A stretch of 64,000 nucleotides of DNA from Alphaproteobacteria bacterium (GCA_025359785.1 JANYET010000066.1:186001-250000); one strand, 5' to 3'; counted from the stretch's first letter, positions 39,345-48,636 are shown. The notes: generated from the sequence alone by a model not told the origin. Numbers and translations: made by a program.

Positions 39345-41518
39345 TGGTTCTCCGGACTTGCGGCAGGCGTCGAGACCGACCTCGGATCTGGGGTGCATTC
39401 GTTCGGTTGATCGATATCGGGACCCATCAATCGACCTTTGGAAACTTCAACGAAATTACAGATAGGGCCCATCCACTTTAGCCAAGGTCTCAAGACTTGA
39501 AAAAAGAGCTTCAGTCCGACTATCGCTAAGACGGCCATTATGACCGTCAAGTTCAGAGCAAGTACCGGCTCCATCAGCGTGCTGAATGCCAATCCAAGCA
39601 GCGCAAATGGCAGGGTCACAATGATGACGCGAACGAGCCATCGCCGGTAGCGCCGGCTTGATCGGGGCAGCCGTCCATGCGTCCGCTGATCCTGCGGGTT
39701 CCGCAGCGCGATTTCCGGATCATCTGATGGCTCGTTCAGCGTCATCACTGCGAACCCACCCAAGAGGTTGATGAGGAGAATCGCGACGAAACTTGGCCAA
39801 GCTTGCAGGCTAAAAGCAGACCCAGACTGGACCGGCAATTCGGACTTCCAATAATGGGAGCCACGGTCAATCAGGTTAGCAAGCGCCATCGCGTTGTAGT
39901 GAATTCCGGGTACATTTTCGGCTGGCCCCGGGACCCAGTCGCCGGTTGTCAAATACTGTCCGCCGAACATCACGATCCTGTCGCCCACCATCAGTCGCCG
40001 GTCGTCGTCTGTGATCGCGCGTTCGAAGTCGAGATAAGGGACGGCCTGGACATATCGACAGAGCGGATCCTCGTTCCCCCGGGCCAACGGCGGTACGGCC
40101 TCGCGCACGAGGCGAATAAGCCGAGGTAGTGAACCCGGCTGAGCGGATCGGCAGCGTGAAATACTCTCTCCGTGCAGACGCTTTAGCATCGCTTCGAATG
40201 CAACATGCTCGTCTGGCACGCTGGGCTGCTTCGACCGCTTTAGGCCAACACCCCATCGTACTGCCAGAGGCTCGCGGAAGTCCGAGTTCCAACGCAGTCT
40301 GCATCGAAGCCGAATGCGCGCGACCTCAAACGAGTCGGTCGCCTTGGCGATTTCTGCGTTGCAGGATTCAATGTCGAGCGATGGGCCGCTTACGGCTAGC
40401 ATCTCGCAGTTGCCGACGTCACGTTTTGACCTGTACTGCGTCATACATTGCGAAGCGTAGAGCAGCGCGGCGGGAGACAAGGCATAGTCACCTTGGGGGG
40501 TATTCTGCGGATCGATAGGCTGGATTGCGTCACGCTTCGGCACCAGTTCGTAGCCAGGGCCCTCGAGATAGGCGGGTGACGTCACCGCAACGCGATCAAG
40601 GGCCTGTACCGCCGCACTCGGCAGCGGGCCATCGCTCGCCGGGTTCTGTGATTGCGGGTCGCGCGGAGCTCTCAAGGATTGAGAGGTGGCGAAAACCACA
40701 GGCGTGCCGCCGTACTGGATTATGCAGTCAAGCTTGGCCAATTCGCTGGCGTAGCAGAGCTTCTTGTCTCCCCAAGCCTTGAAATTGGTTACCGCAGCCA
40801 CGCGAGCAACGTAGCACTTGAAAGCGTCCCGATGGTCCACAGCCCTCGCTTTGGCGCAACCCGAAAGAGTCGTGTCGACCTCATCAAGCGGCGGTACGGC
40901 CTTTTCTGGATCTAAGAGTTCAGGATCGGCGTCGTCGAAGAGAAAATCGATGAAGACGGCTTGAGGTCTGGGCTTTACGCCGCTTCTCACCTGACCCTGG
41001 GCAATGTCCTGCAACGCATCGGCTTGGTCGTCCAAGCTAAGGAGCTTGGCCCGACTGGTCGATGCAGGCGCGTCCCGATGATCCAGCGACGGTGGCGGTT
41101 GCCCACGCTCCGACACCTCGTCCATGTAGAGGATGCTGATCGGAGGCGGGCCGACGCGGCGACGGCCAAAGCCGCACGATGGGTGCTGACCCACCGCGTT
41201 CCCGGGCGCCTTCGCCGACTGGCAATCGTAGTCGTCGGCCATGATCCGCTGCCAGACGGCGAGGTTGCGGTCATAGGCCCACTGGTCGATCTGGAAGGGG
41301 TTGAGCCAAGCCAGCAGCATTACACCCGCTGTCTCGAGCATCGCCGCGGCGATGATGCGGAGCACGCTGCGCCCCGGGGGGGTAGCCCACCATCGTCCCG
41401 CCACCTGATGCTCCCCCCGGATTCTCCGGATAAAGCTAAGCCCACTTCCGACGCCCGCACAATCGCATGGGTTGCGGGATTGGTCGGTTTGTCGCCTGAG
41501 TGGCGGCGCGGAAGGCAT
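39341..41518 (-). CDS. CHASE2 sensor-domain membrane protein without kinase/cyclase output; start codon uncertain
   Basis: N-terminal TM then WLNPFQIDQWAYDRNLAVWQRI...ISILYMDEVSERGQPPP...AVFIDFLFDDADPELLD...DRIVMFGGQYLTTGDWVPGPAENVPGIHYNAMALANLID; C-terminal TM cluster. Confidence 0.78.
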   Translation of the reverse strand: MPSAPPLRRQTDQSRNPCDCAGVGSGLSFIRRIRGEHQVAGRWWATPPGRSVLRIIAAAMLETAGVMLLAWLNPFQIDQWAYDRNLAVWQRIMADDYDCQSAKAPGNAVGQHPSCGFGRRRVGPPPISILYMDEVSERGQPPPSLDHRDAPASTSRAKLLSLDDQADALQDIAQGQVRSGVKPRPQAVFIDFLFDDADPELLDPEKAVPPLDEVDTTLSGCAKARAVDHRDAFKCYVARVAAVTNFKAWGDKKLCYASELAKLDCIIQYGGTPVVFATSQSLRAPRDPQSQNPASDGPLPSAAVQALDRVAVTSPAYLEGPGYELVPKRDAIQPIDPQNTPQGDYALSPAALLYASQCMTQYRSKRDVGNCEMLAVSGPSLDIESCNAEIAKATDSFEVARIRLRCRLRWNSDFREPLAVRWGVGLKRSKQPSVPDEHVAFEAMLKRLHGESISRCRSAQPGSLPRLIRLVREAVPPLARGNEDPLCRYVQAVPYLDFERAITDDDRRLMVGDRIVMFGGQYLTTGDWVPGPAENVPGIHYNAMALANLIDRGSHYWKSELPVQSGSAFSLQAWPSFVAILLINLLGGFAVMTLNEPSDDPEIALRNPQDQRTHGRLPRSSRRYRRWLVRVIIVTLPFALLGLAFSTLMEPVLALNLTVIMAVLAIVGLKLFFQVLRPWLKWMGPICNFVEVSKGRLMGPDIDQPNECTPDPRSVSTPAASPENQ

Positions 41519-41612
41519 CTAGCCGTCGGCCGCATTTGACCGCTGCAATGCACGACGCCGCGGCGGCGACACTGTATGAACCCCCGATTGTGGCAAACCA
41601 TGTGAGGGGCGC

Positions 41613-43157
41613 TTGGCCGGTCCTGTGTTGCGCGTGATCCTGGGCGACCAGCTGTCGACGCGGCTCGATATCGTGGACGGCGCCGACAAGGCGAACGACG
41701 TCTTTCTACTGGCCGAGGTGATGGCCGAGGCGTCCTATGTCCGCCATCACGTCAAGAAGATCGCCTTCCTGTTCTCCGCGATGCGTCACTATGCGCAGGC
41801 GCTTCGCTCGGCCGGATACACCGTCCGCTACGTCGCGCTGGAGGACGATGGCAACACCCAGAGCCTGGATGGGGAAATCCTGCGCGCGGTCGACGCTCTG
41901 GCGCCCGATCGGGTGGCCGTCACCGAGCCGGGCGAATGGCGGCTGCGCGAAGGCTTCGAGGCGCTGCGTCTCGCGTTGCCGGCGCCGCTCGACATCCTGC
42001 CGGACACCCGATTCCTATGCTCGCACGCGGAGTTCGACGCCTGGGCGGAGGATCGGCGCGAGCTGCGGATGGAGTTTTTCTACCGGGATATGCGCCGCCG
42101 ATATGACATCCTCATGCAGCCCGACGGCAAGCCCGTCGGGGGGCGCTGGAACTTCGATGCGGAAAACCGCAAGCCGCCGAAAGCCGGCCTCGATTCGCCG
42201 CCCCGGCTGAGCTTCCGGAAAGATGCGATCACGCTGGACGTGCTTGATCTGGTGAGGCGGCGCTTTCCCGACGGCTACGGCCGGCTCGAGCCGTTTCATT
42301 TCGCGGTCACACGCCGCCAGGCGCTGCGCGAACTCGACCACTTCATCGCGCATATCCTGCCTGGCTTCGGCGACTACCAAGACGCGATGGTCAGCGGCGA
42401 GCCCTACCTGCGTCACTCGTTACTGGCGGCCTACATCAACGCCGGCCTGCTCTACCCGTTGGAGGTCTGCCACAGGGCGGAAGCCGCCTTTCGGGACGGC
42501 CATGCGCCGCTGAACGCCGCCGAAGGCTTCATCCGCCAAATCCTGGGTTGGCGCGAGTATGTGCGGGGCGTCTACTGGCGCTTCATGCCGGACTACGCCG
42601 AGCGCAACGCACTCGACGCCCACGAGCCGCTACCGTGGTTCTACTGGAGCGGCGAGACGCGGATGGCTTGCATGCGCGAGGCTCTCTCTCATACCTACGA
42701 TCACGCCTACTCGCATCATATCCAGCGGTTGATGATCACCGGCAATTTCGCGCTGCTGGCTGGCCTGGATCCCAAGGCCGTCCACGAGTGGTATCTGGCC
42801 GTCTACGCCGACGCCTACGAGTGGGTCGAGCTGCCAAACACCATGGGCATGGCGCTGCACGCCGACGGCGGGCTGCTCGCCTCCAAGCCCTATGCGGCCA
42901 GCGGCGCCTATATCCGTCGGATGAGCGATTTCTGCCAGGGTTGCGCCTACGATCCCACCATCGCGGTCGGGGACCGAGCCTGTCCGTTCAACGCGCTCTA
43001 CTGGGACTTCATGGCGCGTCACCGGGACCGATTCAGCCGCAATGCGCGGATGCCCTATGTCTACGCCAACTGGGACAGGATGGGCGCGGACCGGCAGGCG
43101 GCCTTGCGAGACCAGGCGCAAGCGCACGTTGTCGCCCTGCGCGAGGGCCGCCTGTGA
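41613..43157 (+). CDS. Cryptochrome/photolyase family protein (FeS-BCP / CryPro type)
   Basis: VLRVILGDQLSTRLDIVDGADKANDVFLLAEVMAEASYVRHHVKKIAFLFSAMRHYA...FIRQILGWREYVRGVYW...FCQGCAYDPTIAVGDRACPFNALYWDF (Cys ligands); TTG start. Confidence 0.92.
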   Translation: MAGPVLRVILGDQLSTRLDIVDGADKANDVFLLAEVMAEASYVRHHVKKIAFLFSAMRHYAQALRSAGYTVRYVALEDDGNTQSLDGEILRAVDALAPDRVAVTEPGEWRLREGFEALRLALPAPLDILPDTRFLCSHAEFDAWAEDRRELRMEFFYRDMRRRYDILMQPDGKPVGGRWNFDAENRKPPKAGLDSPPRLSFRKDAITLDVLDLVRRRFPDGYGRLEPFHFAVTRRQALRELDHFIAHILPGFGDYQDAMVSGEPYLRHSLLAAYINAGLLYPLEVCHRAEAAFRDGHAPLNAAEGFIRQILGWREYVRGVYWRFMPDYAERNALDAHEPLPWFYWSGETRMACMREALSHTYDHAYSHHIQRLMITGNFALLAGLDPKAVHEWYLAVYADAYEWVELPNTMGMALHADGGLLASKPYAASGAYIRRMSDFCQGCAYDPTIAVGDRACPFNALYWDFMARHRDRFSRNARMPYVYANWDRMGADRQAALRDQAQAHVVALREGRL

Positions 43158-43336
43158 AGGGCAAGCGGGTCGCCAAGTCCGACCTGCCGACCAAGATCTG
43201 CGTCGTCTGCCAACGGCCGTTCGCCTGGCGAAAGACGTGGAGCAAGGTCTGGAGCGAGGTGCGCTATTGCTCTGACGCCTGCCGTCGTCGACGACAGCTC
43301 AGGCCTCCTGCCCCTGCCGATCGCCAGGAAATCTAA
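43154..43336 (+). CDS. DUF2256 small Cys-rich protein
   Basis: KSDLPTKICVVCQRPFAWRKTWSKVWSEVRYCSDACRRRR; GTGA overlap with the photolyase gene. Confidence 0.88.
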   Translation: MKGKRVAKSDLPTKICVVCQRPFAWRKTWSKVWSEVRYCSDACRRRRQLRPPAPADRQEI

Positions 43337-44041
43337 GAGCCCGCTGCACCAACGTCCGCGCGGCCTGTCGCGCGGATTGGAGGACGGCGTGGCGGTTTGG
43401 CCGGGCGTTGCGGCGACTCCGCGACATTCTCTGAGCCGGATGAACCACCGCCTTCATACATCTAACAATACTCAGCAATTCCAGTGGCTTATCGGACTCT
43501 CACCAGTCAGTATACGGAGTGCTCGCCTCGTGTGTGGTGGATTGAAAAAATCGAGCATTTTTCGGCTAGTAGGGCGAACCCCCAGCCTCGATGGTGAGAT
43601 GTGTGAATGCCGCTGGCCCGGTGAGGAAGAGACCTCCACGCCAGACGGTGTGGCGGTGCTCGCAGTCTAACGGCAAGTCGTCTCCGGACACGGCTACAGG
43701 GCTGAGATGCGGTCGTCGGCGTCCCGAGTTGCTGCAAGCGCCAGGGGTTGCTCGCGCATGCGATCCGCCGCCCGCCGCTCACAATTCATTCGTTTCAATA
43801 GGGCCCGTCGTAGATTCAGGGCCGAACGATCAACTCTACGTTTTGGCCGCGACCCTTTTCGGGTTTCCGGACGCCTTCAGATCGGTCGATTGCCGGCCTC
43901 TCTATCGGCGGACCTGCGCCGGGCGTAGAGCAGGCCAGGGAAAAGTGGCTCCGGGCAAGAAAGCTGACTGGACTTGCCAATCCGCCGAACGGCTCAATGG
44001 CCGTCATTGGGCGACGCTGCGTTGGGGGTGTACGCAAAGTC

Positions 44042-45985
44042 ATGGGCGAGGTCGACAAGTCGGACGCGCCAAGCGCGACCTTAAGCACGGTCTTCGTGAG
44101 CTACTCGCGCACCGACGATCGGCGCGCACGTCCCATCATCGAGACACTCGAGCAGGCGGGTTACGCAGTATGGTGGGACGGCGTCCTGGGTGGTGGCGAG
44201 CGATTTGCGCGGACCACCGCCGAAGCCCTTGAGCGGGCCCGCGCCGTGGTCGTGCTCTGGTCGAAGACCTCTGTCGAGTCACATTGGGTCCACGACGAAG
44301 CGACGGTGGGCCGCGACCGGGACCGTCTTGTGCCCCTCTCGCTCGATGGCGTCCCTCCGCCGCTCGGGTTTCGCCAGTTCCAGGTCATCGACGCTTCGCG
44401 CCCTGTGCGCGGGGGGCCAGGAATGCGCCAGATGCTCGAGGCCGTGGCGGCGCTCCACGATTCGACGACGAGCGAGCGTACGCTGCGGCCGTTGACAGCG
44501 TCCCCTCCTTCGGCCGGCCGACGCGCTGTCCTGTTTGCGGCCGGCGGCGTACTGGCGGTGGGCGCGGCGGGTTTCGGCCTGTGGCGCGCGGGCGTCTTAG
44601 GTCCGCCCCAGCCACCGGCCAATACCGTTGCGGTCCTGCCGTTCGCGAACGTCGGCGCGGACGGTGGCCAAGCCTATTTCGCCGACGGGCTGGCGGCCGA
44701 GATCCGCGCGACACTCGCTCGCAACGCCGTGCTGCATGTGATGGGTCAGACGTCTTCCAATGTCTTCAAAAACCGCTCTGAGGATGCGCAGACCATCGCG
44801 CGCCGCCTGGGGGTCGCCTATCTGCTGGACGGAAATGTACGGCTGGCGCCCGGCCGCGCCCGGGTGGAGGCCGAACTCATCGACGGGCGTACGGGGTTCA
44901 GCCGGTGGTCGCAGTCATACGACCGGGCGCTGGACGACATTTTCACAGTGCAGTCCGAGATCGCCGCGGCGGTCACCGCGGCGCTCACTCGCGAGGTCGC
45001 GCGTCCCACCCAGACCCTGAAAACGGGCGCCACCTCCAACGTTGCGGCGTTCGATGCCTTTCTGCGCGGCAAGGCGGCCTATGCGCTGGCGGGAGGCGCG
45101 GACACGGACCGCCAGGCGCTGGCCGATTTCGAAGAGGCCATCGCCGCCGATGCGCGATTCGCGGCGGCGCATGCGGGCCGGGCGCGGACCCTCGCGGCGC
45201 TGGCCAACGGCTATGCGCAAGGCGGAGCCCAGCGCCAGGCGATGTACGATCAGGCGATCGCCGCGGCGCGCCAGGCCGTGGCCCTGGGGCCGGATCTCGC
45301 GGAAGCCCATTCCGCGCTGGGCTTCATCCTGGTCAGCGGCCGGCTCGATATCCGCGGCGCGCGTGCGCCCTATGAGCGGTCGTACCAGCTCGGCCAGGGC
45401 GATCCCGACGTGCTCAGCCGCTATGCGATGTTCATCGGCCAGACCGGCCACCTCGACGTGGCGGACACCGCGATCGGCCGCGCCAACACGCTCGACCCGC
45501 TGAACCCGCGCAGCTTCTACAACAAGGGCTACCTGCGCTTCGCCGCGCATCGGTTCAGCGAGGCGATCCCGCCCCTGGAGAAAGCGCTTTCCCTAAATCC
45601 CAAGATGTCGAGCGCGCATGGCTACATCGGCTACTGCCTGCTGCTGCAAGGCCAGGTCGCCGAGGCGGAGGCGGCCTTGCGCGCTGAGCCGGATCTGCTG
45701 ACCCGGCTGGTCGGTCTGGCGATCGTCGCAAAGCGCGCCGGCCGTATGGACGAGGCTCAAGCGGCTTTCGACCAGATCGTGCGCGAACGGGGCGACAACG
45801 GTCTCTACCAACAGGCCCAGGTCAGAGCCCAATGGGGCGACATCGACGGCGCCGTTTCGGCTCTAGCGCGGGCGCGCGCTTCGGGTGACCCCGGCCTCAT
45901 CCTGGCGGGTCAGGATCCCTTGATCGATCCGGTCCGCAAGACGCCGGCCTTTTTGAGTTTGATCCGAGGACTTGGCTTCAGCTAG
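44042..45985 (+). CDS. TIR domain - transmembrane - TolB-like - TPR protein
   Basis: TVFVSYSRTDDRRARPIIETLEQAGYAVWWDGVLGGGERFARTTAEALERARAVVVLWSKTSVESHWVHDEA; TM AVLFAAGGVLAVGAAGFGLW; NTVAVLPFANVGADGGQAYFADGLAAEIRATLAR; TPRs. Confidence 0.88.
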   Translation: MGEVDKSDAPSATLSTVFVSYSRTDDRRARPIIETLEQAGYAVWWDGVLGGGERFARTTAEALERARAVVVLWSKTSVESHWVHDEATVGRDRDRLVPLSLDGVPPPLGFRQFQVIDASRPVRGGPGMRQMLEAVAALHDSTTSERTLRPLTASPPSAGRRAVLFAAGGVLAVGAAGFGLWRAGVLGPPQPPANTVAVLPFANVGADGGQAYFADGLAAEIRATLARNAVLHVMGQTSSNVFKNRSEDAQTIARRLGVAYLLDGNVRLAPGRARVEAELIDGRTGFSRWSQSYDRALDDIFTVQSEIAAAVTAALTREVARPTQTLKTGATSNVAAFDAFLRGKAAYALAGGADTDRQALADFEEAIAADARFAAAHAGRARTLAALANGYAQGGAQRQAMYDQAIAAARQAVALGPDLAEAHSALGFILVSGRLDIRGARAPYERSYQLGQGDPDVLSRYAMFIGQTGHLDVADTAIGRANTLDPLNPRSFYNKGYLRFAAHRFSEAIPPLEKALSLNPKMSSAHGYIGYCLLLQGQVAEAEAALRAEPDLLTRLVGLAIVAKRAGRMDEAQAAFDQIVRERGDNGLYQQAQVRAQWGDIDGAVSALARARASGDPGLILAGQDPLIDPVRKTPAFLSLIRGLGFS

Positions 45986-46013
45986 GGTCCGCAAGGCTTT
46001 TAGGGGATCGTGT

Positions 46014-46289
46014 ATGGGACAGGGATCAGGCGGCTCAGGGCCGAAGAACACCGTCGATCGCTCCGACGGGACCAATCCGCGCGACGATACCGTGAACCGC
46101 GACGATACCGTCAACCGTGATGATACCGTCAACCGCGACGACACGGTGAACCGCGACGATACCGTCAACCGTCACGGCACTGCGAACCGCGACGACACCG
46201 TCAACCGTGATGATACCGTCAACCGCGACGACACGGTGAACCGTGACGACACCGTCAACCGCGACGACACCGTCAATCGCCGCGGCTAG
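46014..46289 (+). CDS. Hexapeptide (DDTVNR)n repeat protein, 91 aa, unknown function
   Basis: ATG at 46014 with AGGGGA-like SD; 5 x DDTVNR, HGTANR, 5 x DDTVNR, RG stop; 28 nt after the TIR gene and 27 nt before the SLOG gene. Confidence 0.7.
   Translation: MGQGSGGSGPKNTVDRSDGTNPRDDTVNRDDTVNRDDTVNRDDTVNRDDTVNRHGTANRDDTVNRDDTVNRDDTVNRDDTVNRDDTVNRRG
46083..46280 (+). repeat. Tandem 18-bp repeat array, 11 units
   Basis: Units gacgataccgtgaaccgc and synonymous variants counted directly; higher-order 90-bp (5-unit) similarity between units 2-5 and 7-10. Confidence 0.95.
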
Positions 46290-46316
46290 CGGGTTCCTTC
46301 CCGATCGATCTGAAGC

Positions 46317-48284
46317 ATGAGCTCCCGGACCGATCCCGTCGCGCCGGAAGCGCCGGTCCTGCGGCTGACGCTTGGGGTGACCGGACATCGGGAGGCAAAT
46401 CCGGCTCTTCAACAGAACCGGGAAAAGATCGAAGCCGCTTTTCGCGACGTGCTTGACACCGTTGACGCCGCCCGCGCCGGAGGCGCGCCCCCGCGCCTGC
46501 ATACCCTGCTTGCCGATGGCGTCGACCAGCTCGCGGCGCAATCGACCTTGGGCCGGGGTTGGGACCTGGTGGTCCCTCTGCCGTTCGGCCGACGGCTGAA
46601 CGCCGCGATCAATGCGAGGCCGCAATCGGTCGCCGCCGCCCGCGCCATCGTCATGGACCGCCGCGGTCCCGAGCCGCTGGCCCGGGCCCGGGCGCGCGCG
46701 GTGCTGGCGCTGGGCGAGCGGGCCCGGCTGTTTGAGCTGGCGGACCGCGACGCCGAGATCCTCGAGGTCTATCTGGCCACGCTGGCGCGCCCGGGCGATC
46801 ATCTGAGGTCGCAGAGATTCGCCGCGGAGGTCGCCGGCCGCGTGGCCCTGGCCGCCCGCATCGTGGTGGAGCAGTCCGATCTGCTGATCGCGGTCTGGGA
46901 TGGACTGAGCCGCAACATGGTGGGCGGTACCGGGCACACGATCTCGACAGCCCTGGATCGGGGTTGCCCCGTCATCTGGATCGACGCCAGGGCTCCGCAG
47001 GCATGGCGTATCCTGCTGACGCCGGAAGCCCTGTCGGGGCCGTCGCCCGCACCCGATCCCGAGGCCCGTCGGGCCCAGGTGGCCGCGTTGGTGGGCCATG
47101 CCCTCGTCGCGCCGAAGGAGGAAGGCCCCGCAACGGATGTCACCCCCCTGTCGTCGGAGCGCTGGCGGGACCACAGCCACGGGCTTTCCCATGCCTACCG
47201 CAGGGTTGAGGCCCTGTTTGGCGGAGACGGACGTCCGCTCCGCCGCCTGCGCCAGACGTACGAGACGCCGGAGGCGGCGGCGCGAGGTTCGGGGGCGACG
47301 ATGCTGGCCGCCCTGCGGGGACTGCCGGGCGGTGATCCGGCGCTGCCCGAGGCGATCGAGACGCTGGTGCTTCGCCGCTTCGCCTGGACGGACGCCATCT
47401 CCGCCCGCCTGTCCGATGTCTATCGCGGCGGCATGACGGCGAACTTTCTGCTGTCGGCGGCGGCCATTCTGTCCGGGGTGGTCTATCTTCCGGTCGTGGG
47501 TCCCGACCGAAAAGCGGTCTCGACGATCGTGGAGTTCGCGTTCCTAATCTGCATCCTGACCGTAACCACGGTGGGGCGCCAGCGGCGATGGCACAGCCGA
47601 TGGTTCCAGACCCGCCGCGTGGCGGAATACCTGCGGCACAGCCCGATCCTGCTGGCGCTTGGCGTCGCCCGTCCGCCTGGCCGATGGGTGCGCGGCGCCG
47701 ACACGGCCTGGCCAGAGGCCTATGCGCGCCAGGCGCTGCGCGAGGTGGGTCTGCCGCGCGCCGTGGTGACCACCGGCTACCTTCGGGCCGTGCTCGCGGG
47801 TCTGCTGGCGCCGCACGTCGGGCGCCAGCACGCCTATCATGTGGCCAAGGCGGCAAGGCTGAGCGCGGTGCACCACAACCTCGACCAGTTTTCGCAGGCC
47901 GCCTTCGTCGCGGCGGTGGCCGTTGTCGCCGGCTTCCTGGCCCTGTACGCCGCCGAGGCGTTCGGCCTGGCCACGTCGGCGGTGATGAGCGTGGGATCGC
48001 GATGGCTCACCCTGCTGGGCGCGGCGCTTCCGACGCTCGGCGCCGCCGCCGCCGGCGTGCGCTATTTCGGCGATTTCGAGCGCTTTGCCGCCATCTCCGA
48101 GGTGACCGCCGAGAAGCTCGCCGCCGTCAGGGTTCGCATCGGCCAGCTGCTCGCAGGCGCGGAGGGTGACCTCGACTACGCGGCGGTCTCAGAACTGGCC
48201 CATGAGGCTGACGAGATCGTGGTGACCGAGATCGAGCGGTGGCAGTCGGTGTTCGGGGGCAAATACGTGACCGTGCCCGTCTGA
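46317..48284 (+). CDS. SLOG-like Rossmann domain fused to SLATT-like multi-TM domain
   Basis: N-terminus LRLTLGVTGHREANPALQQNREKIEAAF...LHTLLADGVDQLAAQSTLGRGWDLVVPLPFG; C-terminal two TM hairpins and terminal EIERWQSVFGGKYV. Confidence 0.68.
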   Translation: MSSRTDPVAPEAPVLRLTLGVTGHREANPALQQNREKIEAAFRDVLDTVDAARAGGAPPRLHTLLADGVDQLAAQSTLGRGWDLVVPLPFGRRLNAAINARPQSVAAARAIVMDRRGPEPLARARARAVLALGERARLFELADRDAEILEVYLATLARPGDHLRSQRFAAEVAGRVALAARIVVEQSDLLIAVWDGLSRNMVGGTGHTISTALDRGCPVIWIDARAPQAWRILLTPEALSGPSPAPDPEARRAQVAALVGHALVAPKEEGPATDVTPLSSERWRDHSHGLSHAYRRVEALFGGDGRPLRRLRQTYETPEAAARGSGATMLAALRGLPGGDPALPEAIETLVLRRFAWTDAISARLSDVYRGGMTANFLLSAAAILSGVVYLPVVGPDRKAVSTIVEFAFLICILTVTTVGRQRRWHSRWFQTRRVAEYLRHSPILLALGVARPPGRWVRGADTAWPEAYARQALREVGLPRAVVTTGYLRAVLAGLLAPHVGRQHAYHVAKAARLSAVHHNLDQFSQAAFVAAVAVVAGFLALYAAEAFGLATSAVMSVGSRWLTLLGAALPTLGAAAAGVRYFGDFERFAAISEVTAEKLAAVRVRIGQLLAGAEGDLDYAAVSELAHEADEIVVTEIERWQSVFGGKYVTVPV

Positions 48285-48294
48285 GACGCCGCCG

Positions 48295-48636
48295 CTAATT
48301 CCGGGGCGGCCGCCGGCGGGCGTTTGGCGCCGGCACGGCGTTTGACGCTGGCGCGGCGTGTGCGCCGCTGTAGCTGTAGGCCCGCGCGCGCGGAGCGGGC
48401 ACGACCCGGCCCTTGGTCCATTCGCCGTTGCCTTCCTGGAAGGCGCAGTCCGAACCCACCTCGACCCATTCCGCCATCTGGGGATGGCGGCCGCCGGGAA
48501 GCTCGCAGACGTCGCTGTAGACCGGGCTGGTGTTCTGGGCGATCGGGGCGCTCGGGGGGTTTTGGGCTTCATCGGGCCCGACGTAGGCCATGAGTGCCAG
48601 CGCCAAAGCGAGGGCCGATACGCTTATGAAATTCAT
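48295..48636 (-). CDS. Small secreted protein, paralogue of 48742..49044
   Basis: Signal peptide; YSDVCELPGGR...VEVGSDCAFQEGNGEWTKGRVVPAP...NARRRPPRN. Confidence 0.65.
   Translation of the reverse strand: MNFISVSALALALALMAYVGPDEAQNPPSAPIAQNTSPVYSDVCELPGGRHPQMAEWVEVGSDCAFQEGNGEWTKGRVVPAPRARAYSYSGAHAAPASNAVPAPNARRRPPRN

Noticed and set aside
41613-43336. Photolyase plus DUF2256 as part of the conflict island
   Set aside because: This pair is a familiar association on its own and has no visible functional link to the TIR/CHAT genes.
46083-46280. CRISPR array
   Set aside because: Contiguous 18-bp tandem repeats without spacers and in frame as a peptide repeat; no cas genes.
46035-47192. 385-aa minus-strand ORF containing VDGVVAVDGIITV repeats
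   Set aside because: Antisense shadow of the hexapeptide-repeat and SLOG genes; the + strand has start/SD signals, operon spacing and homology.
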